Shown here piece by piece: positions 38,531 to 47,391 of a stretch of 64,000 bases of DNA (the stretch's first letter is position 1; each line of letters starts with the position of its first letter). Source of the DNA: an uncultured Candidatus Saccharibacteria bacterium (GTDB taxonomy: Bacteria; Patescibacteriota; Saccharimonadia; Saccharimonadales; Saccharimonadaceae); NCBI GenBank assembly GCA_947305705.1, contig CAMZEB010000001.1, positions 186,001-250,000 on the forward strand. Direction: 5' to 3'. The position numbers and the translations under genes were made by a program. The notes under the pieces are model-generated. The model did not search any database, was not told where the DNA came from, and worked only from the letters and a program-made list of their open reading frames with translations.

Positions 38531-38548
38531 AACCGAACATGTTCGGTT
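38531..38548. promoter_or_regulatory. perfect 18-bp palindrome AACCGAACATGTTCGGTT (candidate operator)
   Basis: direct reading; contains CGAACATGTTCG, reminiscent of a LexA/SOS-type box. Confidence 0.5.
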
Positions 38549-38576
38549 TAACAGGGGCGGTCTACTGTTCGGGAAC

Positions 38577-38612
38577 AAAAAAACCGGCCTTTTTGTGACC
38601 GGTTTTGTTGAA
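38577..38612 (-). terminator. rho-independent terminator downstream of jag
   Basis: AAAACCGGTCACAAAAAGGCCGGTTTTTTT on minus strand. Confidence 0.75.
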
Positions 38613-38617
38613 AAGTT

Positions 38618-39091
38618 TTACTCTTCTTCGTCGATATCTTTTTTGACAATATGAAGACGGCGTTCGCGGCCTTCGCCTTGGCTGAATGTCTCAATATCTG
38701 AATAGTCCTGCGCAAAACGATGAACTACGCGGCGATCGGCAGCATTTAGATCAAGAATCTTCTCATTGCCAGTGCGGCGAACTTCTTGAATCCACTGCTC
38801 TGCCTGATGCTCAATCTTATCGGCGCGCTGGCGCTTGTAATCAGCTACATCAATGTTTACGCGAGTAACCTCTGCATTGCGAGCGATAAGCGTCATCATA
38901 ACAACATGTTGGAGAGCACGAAGGTTATTAGCGTTCTTCCCGATAAGAAGCGAATTCATACTGGTCGATGGAATAGAAAGCTGAATCACGTCATCCTCAA
39001 TAGTCGAGTAGACTGCTACGTTTATGCCAAAGAATGACAGTAAGTCCTCTAGATACTTCGTTGCGAAGCGGATTGATTCGTCTGTATTCAT
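38618..39091 (-). CDS. Jag/KhpB-like KH-R3H RNA-binding protein
   Basis: IGKNANNLRALQHV KH motif, ADRRVVHRFAQDYSDIETFSQGEGRERRLHI R3H; next to yidC. Confidence 0.9.
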   Translation of the reverse strand: MNTDESIRFATKYLEDLLSFFGINVAVYSTIEDDVIQLSIPSTSMNSLLIGKNANNLRALQHVVMMTLIARNAEVTRVNIDVADYKRQRADKIEHQAEQWIQEVRRTGNEKILDLNAADRRVVHRFAQDYSDIETFSQGEGRERRLHIVKKDIDEEE

Positions 39092-39094
39092 TTA

Positions 39095-40180
39095 TTATCT
39101 CCTTTTCTTTTTATTAGAAGCAGAGATACGTGTGATATGGACTTTTTCGTCTTTTTTATTTTTATTATTACTTGCGTAATGAGTAACTTTCTTTGGTTCA
39201 GTGTTATCTTCGACGACGACAGCTTCTTTTGCCTCTTTTAGTTCCTTGAGGATGCGCTTATCTGCAGCAGCTTCCATCTCGGTGTAATCACGGCTAAGAA
39301 TAATCTTTTGTAGAATAACAGTAATAATATTGTTTAAGAGATAGTAGAAAACTAGTGCGCCTGGAAGATTAATCATAATCATCAACATCATTAATGGCAT
39401 CATCCAAGTCATCTGACTCTGAGCGACGGCATTAATCTCTGACTGATCGGTTTCTTTGCCGGCAGCAGCATCCTTCATAAGCTGGCGCATCGTGCGTTTT
39501 TTCTTGCCTTTTTGGCGGGATGGGTCGTTTTGGCGGGCCATAATAAACTGCGTTACTGCGGAAAGAAGTGCGAATAGGAGAATAACTAGCGAGCTAGCCG
39601 AAGCGAAACCAGCAGTAGCAGATAGATCTACAAAACCGAAGAGCTTTGGTTCGAAGTGATTAACTGGCTGCTCTAACTTGTCCTTGTATTCTTCTTTATC
39701 TTTATTTTCGTTATAGAATTTTGCGTATTCTAAATCTTTGTTTTGAATTTGAATGAGCTCATTGACGCGTGGAATCTGTTTAACAAAAGAATATGCCGAG
39801 TGGTCAACGTTGTAATTTTCACGAGGGCGAGCAGCGACATTAATAGCAGTAAAGAGGCTAATAAATAGTGGGAGCTGGATAAGGATGCTTAGCATCGAGC
39901 GGAATGGTTTAACATTCTTGCGCTTATAGAGATCCATCATCTGTAGAGATTCGAGCTGACGGTTGCCTTTGCAATTTTTCTTAATCTCGGCAAGCTCTGG
40001 CTGAATCTCACGCATAATGCGAGTCTGGTGAAGCTGACGCTTCATCATTGGCCACATACAAATTTTAGCAATAATAACAAATATAATGATTGCTATACCA
40101 AAATCGCCAACTACTGAATAAATCGCAAAAAATATATTTACGATTGGGCGCACAATAAGCATATCTATTAAATCAAACAT
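39095..40180 (-). CDS. yidC: membrane protein insertase YidC/Oxa1
   Basis: GDFGIAIIIFVIIAKICMWPMMKRQLHQTRIMREIQPELAEIKKNCKG; conserved position. Confidence 0.93.
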   Translation of the reverse strand: MFDLIDMLIVRPIVNIFFAIYSVVGDFGIAIIIFVIIAKICMWPMMKRQLHQTRIMREIQPELAEIKKNCKGNRQLESLQMMDLYKRKNVKPFRSMLSILIQLPLFISLFTAINVAARPRENYNVDHSAYSFVKQIPRVNELIQIQNKDLEYAKFYNENKDKEEYKDKLEQPVNHFEPKLFGFVDLSATAGFASASSLVILLFALLSAVTQFIMARQNDPSRQKGKKKRTMRQLMKDAAAGKETDQSEINAVAQSQMTWMMPLMMLMIMINLPGALVFYYLLNNIITVILQKIILSRDYTEMEAAADKRILKELKEAKEAVVVEDNTEPKKVTHYASNNKNKKDEKVHITRISASNKKKRR

Positions 40181-40207
40181 ATATTACACACTCCCTAATG
40201 GGTTTTA

Positions 40208-40549
40208 TTATATTATTTTTGCCTCGATAAGTAAATCATGAATAAGAGAACGTAGTTCTGCAAAATCCAAGTTAGCTATTTCTTTTGTATTAACTATAAA
40301 GATACAGTCCACAGGCTGCTGAATCGAGGGGCGTTCAAGACGGATTGCTTCATATACACGACGGCGAATACGGTTGCGGCCGACGGCGGATTTTAGGATT
40401 TTTTTACTTACAACTACTGCGTAACGTTGGCGATTGCGCGCATTAGATGCAAAAACCAGGGATATTTTTGAATCCCTGATTGTTTTACCGTGCTGATAGG
40501 TATGTCTAACCCCACCGCGCGAATGAAAACGAAATGACTTCGATAACAT
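40208..40549 (-). CDS. rnpA: ribonuclease P protein component
   Basis: RYAVVVSKKILKSAVGRNRIRRRVYEAIR; conserved position. Confidence 0.93.
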   Translation of the reverse strand: MLSKSFRFHSRGGVRHTYQHGKTIRDSKISLVFASNARNRQRYAVVVSKKILKSAVGRNRIRRRVYEAIRLERPSIQQPVDCIFIVNTKEIANLDFAELRSLIHDLLIEAKII

Positions 40550-40553
40550 TCAA

Positions 40554-40691
40554 TTAAGCGGTTAGGCGTGCGCGACCTTTAATACGGCGGCGAGCTAGAA
40601 CTTTGCGACCGTTTACTGATGAGTTGCGTTTGCGGAAACCGTGTTCAACTTTGCGCTGACGCTTGTGTGGCTGATAAGTACGCTTTGGCAT
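40554..40691 (-). CDS. rpmH: 50S ribosomal protein L34
   Basis: 45-aa translation [45 protein letters not shown]; too short for the supplied ORF track. Confidence 0.96.
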   Translation of the reverse strand: MPKRTYQPHKRQRKVEHGFRKRNSSVNGRKVLARRRIKGRARLTA

Positions 40692-40774
40692 AAATTATTT
40701 CCTGACTTTCTAATTATTGTTTTATTTACAGAATTATGTCCATTTTACTATTTTTTTGCCGATTTTTCAACTGT

Positions 40775-40905
40775 TTTTCCACAGAGCGCTCCTCTATTTT
40801 TCTAAAGGCTGTGGATTTCTCTAATCTGTTAATTATTAAAAATTATTAAAAAATAATTGCAAATGGCGTTTTACGTCTTTTAACTGTGGAAAACTTTTGT
40901 ATAAT
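40775..40905 (+). promoter_or_regulatory. dnaA upstream region with DnaA-box-like motifs and promoter
   Basis: TTTTCCACA 40775-40783, TGTGGATTT 40810-40818, TGTGGAAAA 40885-40893, -10 TATAAT 40900-40905. Confidence 0.65.
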
Positions 40906-40930
40906 AGAAAGGAAGAAAAGGAGGCCAAAA

Positions 40931-42307
40931 ATGCCAAATAAGTGGCAAACAATTCTGGATGAGTTGAAGAATATTATTTCTCCTATGGCCTTTGATACTT
41001 ATTTTAATAAAGCAAAGTTCGTATCCGACGAGAATAAAGTGCTGACTTTTTCGGTTCAGAGTGCTTTTGTAAAGTCTTCTATTGAGAAAAAATATCACGA
41101 CAAAATAATGAGTGCCTTAAAAGCGGCAGGTTTTAATGATGAAAGTTTCGAGATTATTGTCGTAGATCAGCCAAAAAAGAGCGGCGAAATTCGTCAAGGG
41201 ATAGAAATAATCCCTGGAGTTACTCCTGAACGAGGTGGAACTAAGGTTTCGTCCGTCGGTGATACTTTAAAAAAGATGACATCGAGCATAGCTAATAATG
41301 GTCTGAATTCTAATTATCGCTTAGATAATTACGTTGTTGGCGGTAATAATGATGTTGCAGTGGGTGCAGCAAGAGCAATTATAGATAATCCTGGTAATAG
41401 TTATAATCCCCTTTTCCTTTATGGCGGCTCTGGCTACGGTAAAACGCATTTAATTCAAGCAATCGGTAATGAAATTCATAACAAATATCCAGATATGAAT
41501 ATACTTTACGTTACAACTGAACAGATTGTTAGCGAATTTGTCTCCTCAATCCAGAATAAAAAATTGGAAAACTTCAAGCAAAAATATCGCGATTTAGACG
41601 TATTAATAGTAGACGATTTTCAGTTTATACAAGGAAAAACTGAATCACAAAACGAATTCTTTAATATTTTTAATTATCTTCATAGTAATAATAAACAAGT
41701 AATCGTAACAGCAGATCGCTTACCGAGCCAAATAGCAACAGTCGATCCACGCCTCTCTTCCCGCCTTACTCAAGGTATTTCTATCGATATTCAGCTGCCA
41801 GATTTTGAGACGCGCTGTGCGATTATTCGCGAAAAAGCGAAATTAAAAGGAAATGATATAGATAATACTACGGTTGAATATCTTGCGGAAAACTTTAATA
41901 CAAACATCCGCGATCTTGAGAGTGGCTTAAATCACGTTTTACTACTCGCTGATTTGAGAGGGGTTCCTACAAGTGAGGTTATCGGAGAAATAACACCTAT
42001 TAATCAACCGGCTCAACGTCGGGTTTCGCCGCGCCAGGTGATAGATAAGGTGGCAAAGTATTACAACCTCAATATAAAAGATTTACTTGGAACTAGCCGC
42101 GTGAAAGATATTAAAAATGCACGTCAAGTAGCTATGTATCTTATGAATGAAGAGCTAGGACTTAGCACGCCAAAAATTGGTGACGAATTCCAAAAAGATC
42201 ATACAACTATTATGCACGGAGTGAGAGTAGTAAAGAAAAATCTAAAGACTGATTTTAATCTTCGCGAGCAAATAACAGAGTTGAGGAGCAAAATTTATGC
42301 CAATTAA
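40931..42307 (+). CDS. dnaA: chromosomal replication initiator protein DnaA
   Basis: NPLFLYGGSGYGKTHLIQAIGN, DVLIVDDFQFI, KDHTTIMHGVR; start 40931 after GGAGG. Confidence 0.97.
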   Translation: MPNKWQTILDELKNIISPMAFDTYFNKAKFVSDENKVLTFSVQSAFVKSSIEKKYHDKIMSALKAAGFNDESFEIIVVDQPKKSGEIRQGIEIIPGVTPERGGTKVSSVGDTLKKMTSSIANNGLNSNYRLDNYVVGGNNDVAVGAARAIIDNPGNSYNPLFLYGGSGYGKTHLIQAIGNEIHNKYPDMNILYVTTEQIVSEFVSSIQNKKLENFKQKYRDLDVLIVDDFQFIQGKTESQNEFFNIFNYLHSNNKQVIVTADRLPSQIATVDPRLSSRLTQGISIDIQLPDFETRCAIIREKAKLKGNDIDNTTVEYLAENFNTNIRDLESGLNHVLLLADLRGVPTSEVIGEITPINQPAQRRVSPRQVIDKVAKYYNLNIKDLLGTSRVKDIKNARQVAMYLMNEELGLSTPKIGDEFQKDHTTIMHGVRVVKKNLKTDFNLREQITELRSKIYAN

Positions 42308-42308
42308 T

Positions 42309-42509
42309 TGTGTAAAAATTGTTCAAAAATTCGTTAAAAAGTCTGCGCAAAAATTGTATAACAAAAATGTGCAAAAATGCGGTTTTTATAATATTTTGCA
42401 CATTATGGGTGGGTTTTACAATTATTTACTTAGTTTTGCGCAGAAAAATTTAACAATTAAAAATTGGAATTTTAATCTGTTAAACGTAGAGTTTTACACG
42501 TTTTACACA
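42309..42509. promoter_or_regulatory. candidate oriC: oriented array of TTTTRCRCA motifs
   Basis: seven motifs: three in reverse then four in forward orientation in the AT-rich dnaA-dnaN spacer. Confidence 0.65.
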
Positions 42510-42559
42510 GACCTTACTAATACTAATAAATATAAGGAAGGATTTTAAAAAGGAGGAAT

Positions 42560-43663
42560 ATGGAAGTAGAAGTTCTACAAGAAAGACTTGCAAAAGCATT
42601 AAGTATAGTAAGTCGTGTAGCAGCAAGTACGAAAGCAGGATTACCTATTCTTAGCAACGTCTTATTAAGAGCGGAAGGAAAACAGTTAACATTAACAGCG
42701 ACCAACTTAGAGTTAGCAACGGTTGAATATGTAAATGCGAAGATTAAAAAAGAAGGAACTATAACTGTACCAGCTCGTCTTCTTGCTGATTTCGTTTCAA
42801 ATTTACCGAAAGAAGAAATTAAGATTATTACTAGCGGTGAAAAATTAACAATTTCTGCAGGAAAATATAAATCGGTTATCAATGGTATTTTGGCGGATGA
42901 TTTTCCTGAACTTCCAACTATGGATGAAAAAGAAGCGGTTTCATTTAAGATTCCAGCGGATATTTTTAAAGAGTCGGTTAACCAGGTGATTATCGCAAGT
43001 AGTAATGATATGACGCGCCCTGCCCTAACGGGGGTATATTTTAATACTTTTGAAGGTGCTTTATATATTGCGGCGACGGATGGCTATCGTTTGGCGGATA
43101 AAAAATTTGTTGATAATGTAAAAAGCGAAATTAAAGTGATCGTTCCTACGCCTGCGTTAAGAGAGGTTCTGAGTTCCCTATCTGATAGCGTGGAAGATGT
43201 TGAAGTGATGATTATTGATTCTCAGATAAGATTCAGGCTTGGTGAAGTTGAAATTACTTCAAAAATTATTGATGCGAGTTTTCCGGATTATAGACAATTA
43301 ATTCCGAAGAATTGTAAAGCAAGTGTAAAGCTTAATAAGGCAGAATTGACACGTATGACAAAAGTTGCTGCTTTGTTTGCACGGGAATCTGGTGGATCGG
43401 TTGTATGTGAGGCTTCAAAAGAAAACGGTAGTTTTGGTGTGTCTGCGGTTGCGAGTGAGCTTGGCGAAAACTCTGCAACAATGGAGGCGAAGGTATCTGA
43501 AGATGGAAAAGTGACGCTTAATTCGCGCTATTTATTAGATTCTCTAAATGCAATTAGCGATGACGAAATAGAGTTTAGTTTTTCTGGTAAGCTATCTCCA
43601 GTAGTAATAAAAAATACGGATAATGCGGATTATACACATATTATTATGCCGCTAAAGAGCTAA
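42560..43663 (+). CDS. dnaN: DNA polymerase III subunit beta (sliding clamp)
   Basis: RVAASTKAGLPILSNVLL, DDFPELP, SSNDMTRPALTGVYF, ATDGYRLA. Confidence 0.96.
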   Translation: MEVEVLQERLAKALSIVSRVAASTKAGLPILSNVLLRAEGKQLTLTATNLELATVEYVNAKIKKEGTITVPARLLADFVSNLPKEEIKIITSGEKLTISAGKYKSVINGILADDFPELPTMDEKEAVSFKIPADIFKESVNQVIIASSNDMTRPALTGVYFNTFEGALYIAATDGYRLADKKFVDNVKSEIKVIVPTPALREVLSSLSDSVEDVEVMIIDSQIRFRLGEVEITSKIIDASFPDYRQLIPKNCKASVKLNKAELTRMTKVAALFARESGGSVVCEASKENGSFGVSAVASELGENSATMEAKVSEDGKVTLNSRYLLDSLNAISDDEIEFSFSGKLSPVVIKNTDNADYTHIIMPLKS

Positions 43664-44688
43664 TGAATATAATTCATAAAATTAGTCTTCGAAATTTTCG
43701 TTGTCACGATAATTTTGTGCTGGATTGTAATCGTCCAACGACGCTTATTATTGGTGAAAATGGAAGTGGTAAAACATCTGTTCTTGAAGCAATATATATG
43801 GCTTTACGAGGAAGAAGTTTCAAGGCAGTGGATGATGAGATTTTGCAGAGAGATGCGGAATTTTTTAGAATTGAAGTTGATCTTTATGATTCTAAAAAGA
43901 TAATTATTAGATATAATCCTTTATTAAATAAAAAAGAGTTTGAAATTGATAGTAAAAAAAGTTTAAGACTACCGAAAAATAATCGGTATCCAGTAGTGCT
44001 TTTTGAGCCGAATAATATCTACCTAATTGAATCATCGCCAGTAAGAAGAAGAGATTATTTTGATGAACTTTTTAAACAAATAAATAGTAGTTATACTGTT
44101 ATGCTTGGGCGATATAATAAAGCTTTGAAGCAGCGAAATGATTTATTAAAGATGGAAAATATTTCGCGGGATGATTTGTTTTCTTGGAATATTATGTGCG
44201 CGCAGTATGGGGCGCACATAAGAGCGATTAGAAAAGAAATAATCGCAAAAATTAATAAGCAAATGACGGATAATTATCGCTGGATAGCAAAAAATGAAGA
44301 TAAGTGTGAGATAAAATATATTGGCGAAGATTTGTCTGAAAATAAATATCTAGAGCAGCTGGAAAAATGTTTTGAAAAAGATAAGGCGCTTGGATATACG
44401 AGTTTTGGTATTCATCGAGATGATTATTGCTTTATTTTTAATGGTGCAGAGGCGGACGGAACGGCTTCGCGTGGCGAGATGAGAAGCATTATTTTGGCGC
44501 TAAAATTTATTGAGGCACATATTCTTGAGGAAGAAACCAGTGAGCGTCCTGTTATTTTACTTGATGATATTTTTTCCGAATTAGACGAAATGCGACAAAA
44601 ACATTTGGTTGAGAATTTTAAAGATTACCAGATGATTATTACGAGCACGAATATACCGGCAAATATGACGGTTAGTAAGAGTTTATAG
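43663..44688 (+). CDS. recF: DNA replication and repair protein RecF
   Basis: LRNFRCHDNFVLDCNRPTTLIIGENGSGKTSVLEAIY, SRGEMRSIILALKFIE, LLDDIFSELDEMRQ. Confidence 0.94.
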   Translation: MNIIHKISLRNFRCHDNFVLDCNRPTTLIIGENGSGKTSVLEAIYMALRGRSFKAVDDEILQRDAEFFRIEVDLYDSKKIIIRYNPLLNKKEFEIDSKKSLRLPKNNRYPVVLFEPNNIYLIESSPVRRRDYFDELFKQINSSYTVMLGRYNKALKQRNDLLKMENISRDDLFSWNIMCAQYGAHIRAIRKEIIAKINKQMTDNYRWIAKNEDKCEIKYIGEDLSENKYLEQLEKCFEKDKALGYTSFGIHRDDYCFIFNGAEADGTASRGEMRSIILALKFIEAHILEEETSERPVILLDDIFSELDEMRQKHLVENFKDYQMIITSTNIPANMTVSKSL

Positions 44689-45586
44689 TGCGAAGAATTT
44701 CTTTATCAATGTTTTGAGTGTTGTAGATTGTAAATAATGGCTGTGGATTTGCAGTAATAGTCCAGTTATCCTCGGTTTTTGTGAGGATAATTTTATAATG
44801 ATTATAGATGGCGGCATTATTATAGTCGTCAATATAAAACGAAGTGTAATAATAATCGCCTTCTTGCTTTAAGTCGTTGATTTTGTAATTATTTAATAAT
44901 TGGTATGATTCTCTTAAAAATGTTTTGTAATCACTCGCAGTACTTTGATTAGGGGTGCTTGAAAATGGATTATTATAGAATACGATGTTTTCAGTAGTTA
45001 AATCGATATCGTTGAAAGTTTTTAACATGCTGACGGCGACATCGAGATATTTTGGATCAGCTTTGACATTGATGATAGGCTTTTGATTTTCGTCATATTG
45101 GTAGCTAATTGAATAGAGTGAGTTGTTGATTGGGAGATAATTGAGGATTGGATAAGTTTCTTTTATTTTTCGACCTCTTTTACTGAGTAAATTTCCGACG
45201 AGACCTTCGGCTTTTGCGAAATCTTCACGGTGTTTTTGAATATATTCTTCTCCCTCTGCGTCAAGAGCGGCGAGTGTGCCATAAAATTCATGATTATCTT
45301 CTGATATTTCTATGTCTTCTTCATAGGTCTCAAAATGTTCATTGAAGCTGACTTTGAGATGATAATTTCCTGGAATAATCCATTCGTCGCTGCGGTTAGA
45401 TATTTTTTTATCATTGAGCGTGACAGTAGCGTTGCCTGGCGCAAAATAAATAGAAGTTTTAATTTTGCCGATACGATAGATAAGGGTTGAGATTGAATAG
45501 AAAGCGACGAAAACAAAAGCAATTATTAAGAGGATAATTATTAATTTTCTTCTTTCCTTAATCTGCTCTTTCATTAATCGCTCCAT
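44672..45586 (-). CDS. hypothetical membrane-anchored protein with PEGA-like segment
   Basis: N-terminal TM; IYFAPGNATVTLNDKKISNRSDEWIIPGNYHLKVSFNEHFETYEEDIEI resembles PEGA; convergent overlap with recF. Confidence 0.55.
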   Translation of the reverse strand: MERLMKEQIKERRKLIIILLIIAFVFVAFYSISTLIYRIGKIKTSIYFAPGNATVTLNDKKISNRSDEWIIPGNYHLKVSFNEHFETYEEDIEISEDNHEFYGTLAALDAEGEEYIQKHREDFAKAEGLVGNLLSKRGRKIKETYPILNYLPINNSLYSISYQYDENQKPIINVKADPKYLDVAVSMLKTFNDIDLTTENIVFYNNPFSSTPNQSTASDYKTFLRESYQLLNNYKINDLKQEGDYYYTSFYIDDYNNAAIYNHYKIILTKTEDNWTITANPQPLFTIYNTQNIDKEILRTINSY

Positions 45587-47391
45587 ACAGTGTTTTGTAA
45601 TTTTTGTTTATAACTAGTGCCGTTTGATGAGCGGAATTGCGGATTACGATACCAGCGGACTATGGCGCCATTCCCTCTAATTAAATCTTCGCCGCCAGCC
45701 ATCGGGGCGCGACCGCCAGTGCCGTCTTGGCTATAAGAAGCGGAAGCAATTTTTGAATTAAAGCCAGGAATATCGCCAACATAAATAAATGTATGACCTT
45801 TAGAAAATGCGATGTCGCCAGGTTGAAGAATACTGGTATCTATTTCGGTAGTTGAAGTGGCGTTAAGCAAGGTCCAATTATGCTCTTTGACCCATTTTTC
45901 CTGGGTTTCGGTAGCACCTTTTTTATCATTATAGTCTGGAGCGAGACCAGAATTTTGAGCTAATATTGTTACAAAACCGCCACAGTCGATACCTGGTACG
46001 TTGCGAACTGAACCACCAACATAACGACCTTCGCTGATTGATTGAGTGACGGCGGCGGCGTAATCTGGCATACGGTCAAGCCATGGCGCAAAATGCCAAT
46101 CTGGCCAAGCGTAGGCTTTGACGAGTTTTTCGAATTCGCCATTTATGCTACAACCTTTTGCGTTGAGACTGCCATTAACGGTGTTATAAATAATTTCCGC
46201 GAATAGCTTTGCGCCTTTGTCGTTTGGATGGATATAATTATCGTAGAAATATTCGTCTGCTTTGTTTTCGACGGCTTGTTTCCAGTCGGCTACGACGATA
46301 TTGGAGTAGTTTTTGGCAAAATCATAGAATAGATTGTTGTTGTTGGCATAATCATTTTTTGTACTCCAGTCGGTTACGAAGGTAATATTTCTGTCAGCGC
46401 CGATTGCTTCGATGGCGTCTTCGATGTCTTTTTGGGTTAATTGTGGGCTATTTGCTCCGAGCGCGAAAACGACATTGTCTTTGATTTTTGACGAAGCATT
46501 TAATTCTTTTGCAATACTAATTGCTTCTGCCCAAGTGCGGCTGGCAGCGGCGTTAATATTATCACTAGATAGATCGATGAATTTATTGCGGAGAGCGTTC
46601 GTGGAAGCTACGGTGATTGAGTCGCCGATAATTGTAAGATTATTGCCATTTTCGCGAGCGGCGTCACCACCGGAGACACTAATGCCGTGGCCGGAATATT
46701 TATCGTAAAATTCTCGCGCAAAATCACGACGGGCTTGGGCTCCTTGATATCGAATACCTTTATACGGAGCATAATATAAGATTGGCCCAACAGTCGGTCC
46801 GCCATTGTCGACGGCGCGCTCGAAAATTACGAGAAATGCTTCGGCGGCAGCTTCTGGGGTGGTTTGTTTTTTGACTTCTGTTTGCCAATCCCAAGTATCT
46901 TCGGTTATAGAAAAATCTAATTCAATGGAAAGGATTTTTTCTAGATCATCAGCTGGGATATTTTTTGATGCGCCAACTGGCCAATATTCTCTACTGGTGT
47001 AATGAATAAGGCCGGCTTTTTGAAAACGGTCGAAGAGATTATCTTTACGTCCGTAACCCCATTGATAGAGACCAAAAAAGGTTTCTACGCTAGCACGAGT
47101 TGGCTCAAGACCGCTTTCGGCCATAGCATTGCCTAAGATACCTGCAGTCTGCGCGTCGGTGAAACCGTTTTCAACATAAAAGTTCCACATTTTTTCTTCG
47201 ATTGTGTCGCCGACTAATTTTGTATAAGTCGAATCGCAATAATCATTGCTGCCACTCGGGTTGTAATAATAGATATTATTTGAATCGTAAAAATCAAGAA
47301 TGTCGTCGCTAGGGATGGCGGCAAAAGCAGGCTCATTAACGAGAACGAAAGAGGCTATTAAAATGATAATTGAGCGTGATAAGTATTTCAT
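45574..47391 (-). CDS. three-module secreted wall hydrolase: phage tail lysozyme-like + SGNH hydrolase-like + NlpC/P60-like
   Basis: FTDAQTAGILGNAMAESGLEP...GLYQWG; LTIIGDSITVAS / LGANSPQ / DNYIHPNDKG; DCGGFV...LQPGDIAFSKGHTFIYVG. Confidence 0.8.
   Translation of the reverse strand: MKYLSRSIIILIASFVLVNEPAFAAIPSDDILDFYDSNNIYYYNPSGSNDYCDSTYTKLVGDTIEEKMWNFYVENGFTDAQTAGILGNAMAESGLEPTRASVETFFGLYQWGYGRKDNLFDRFQKAGLIHYTSREYWPVGASKNIPADDLEKILSIELDFSITEDTWDWQTEVKKQTTPEAAAEAFLVIFERAVDNGGPTVGPILYYAPYKGIRYQGAQARRDFAREFYDKYSGHGISVSGGDAARENGNNLTIIGDSITVASTNALRNKFIDLSSDNINAAASRTWAEAISIAKELNASSKIKDNVVFALGANSPQLTQKDIEDAIEAIGADRNITFVTDWSTKNDYANNNNLFYDFAKNYSNIVVADWKQAVENKADEYFYDNYIHPNDKGAKLFAEIIYNTVNGSLNAKGCSINGEFEKLVKAYAWPDWHFAPWLDRMPDYAAAVTQSISEGRYVGGSVRNVPGIDCGGFVTILAQNSGLAPDYNDKKGATETQEKWVKEHNWTLLNATSTTEIDTSILQPGDIAFSKGHTFIYVGDIPGFNSKIASASYSQDGTGGRAPMAGGEDLIRGNGAIVRWYRNPQFRSSNGTSYKQKLQNTVWSD

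Noticed and set aside
44672-44688. Overlap of recF and the 44672 gene as a frameshift or misannotation
   Set aside because: Simple 17-bp convergent 3' overlap; both reading frames are intact
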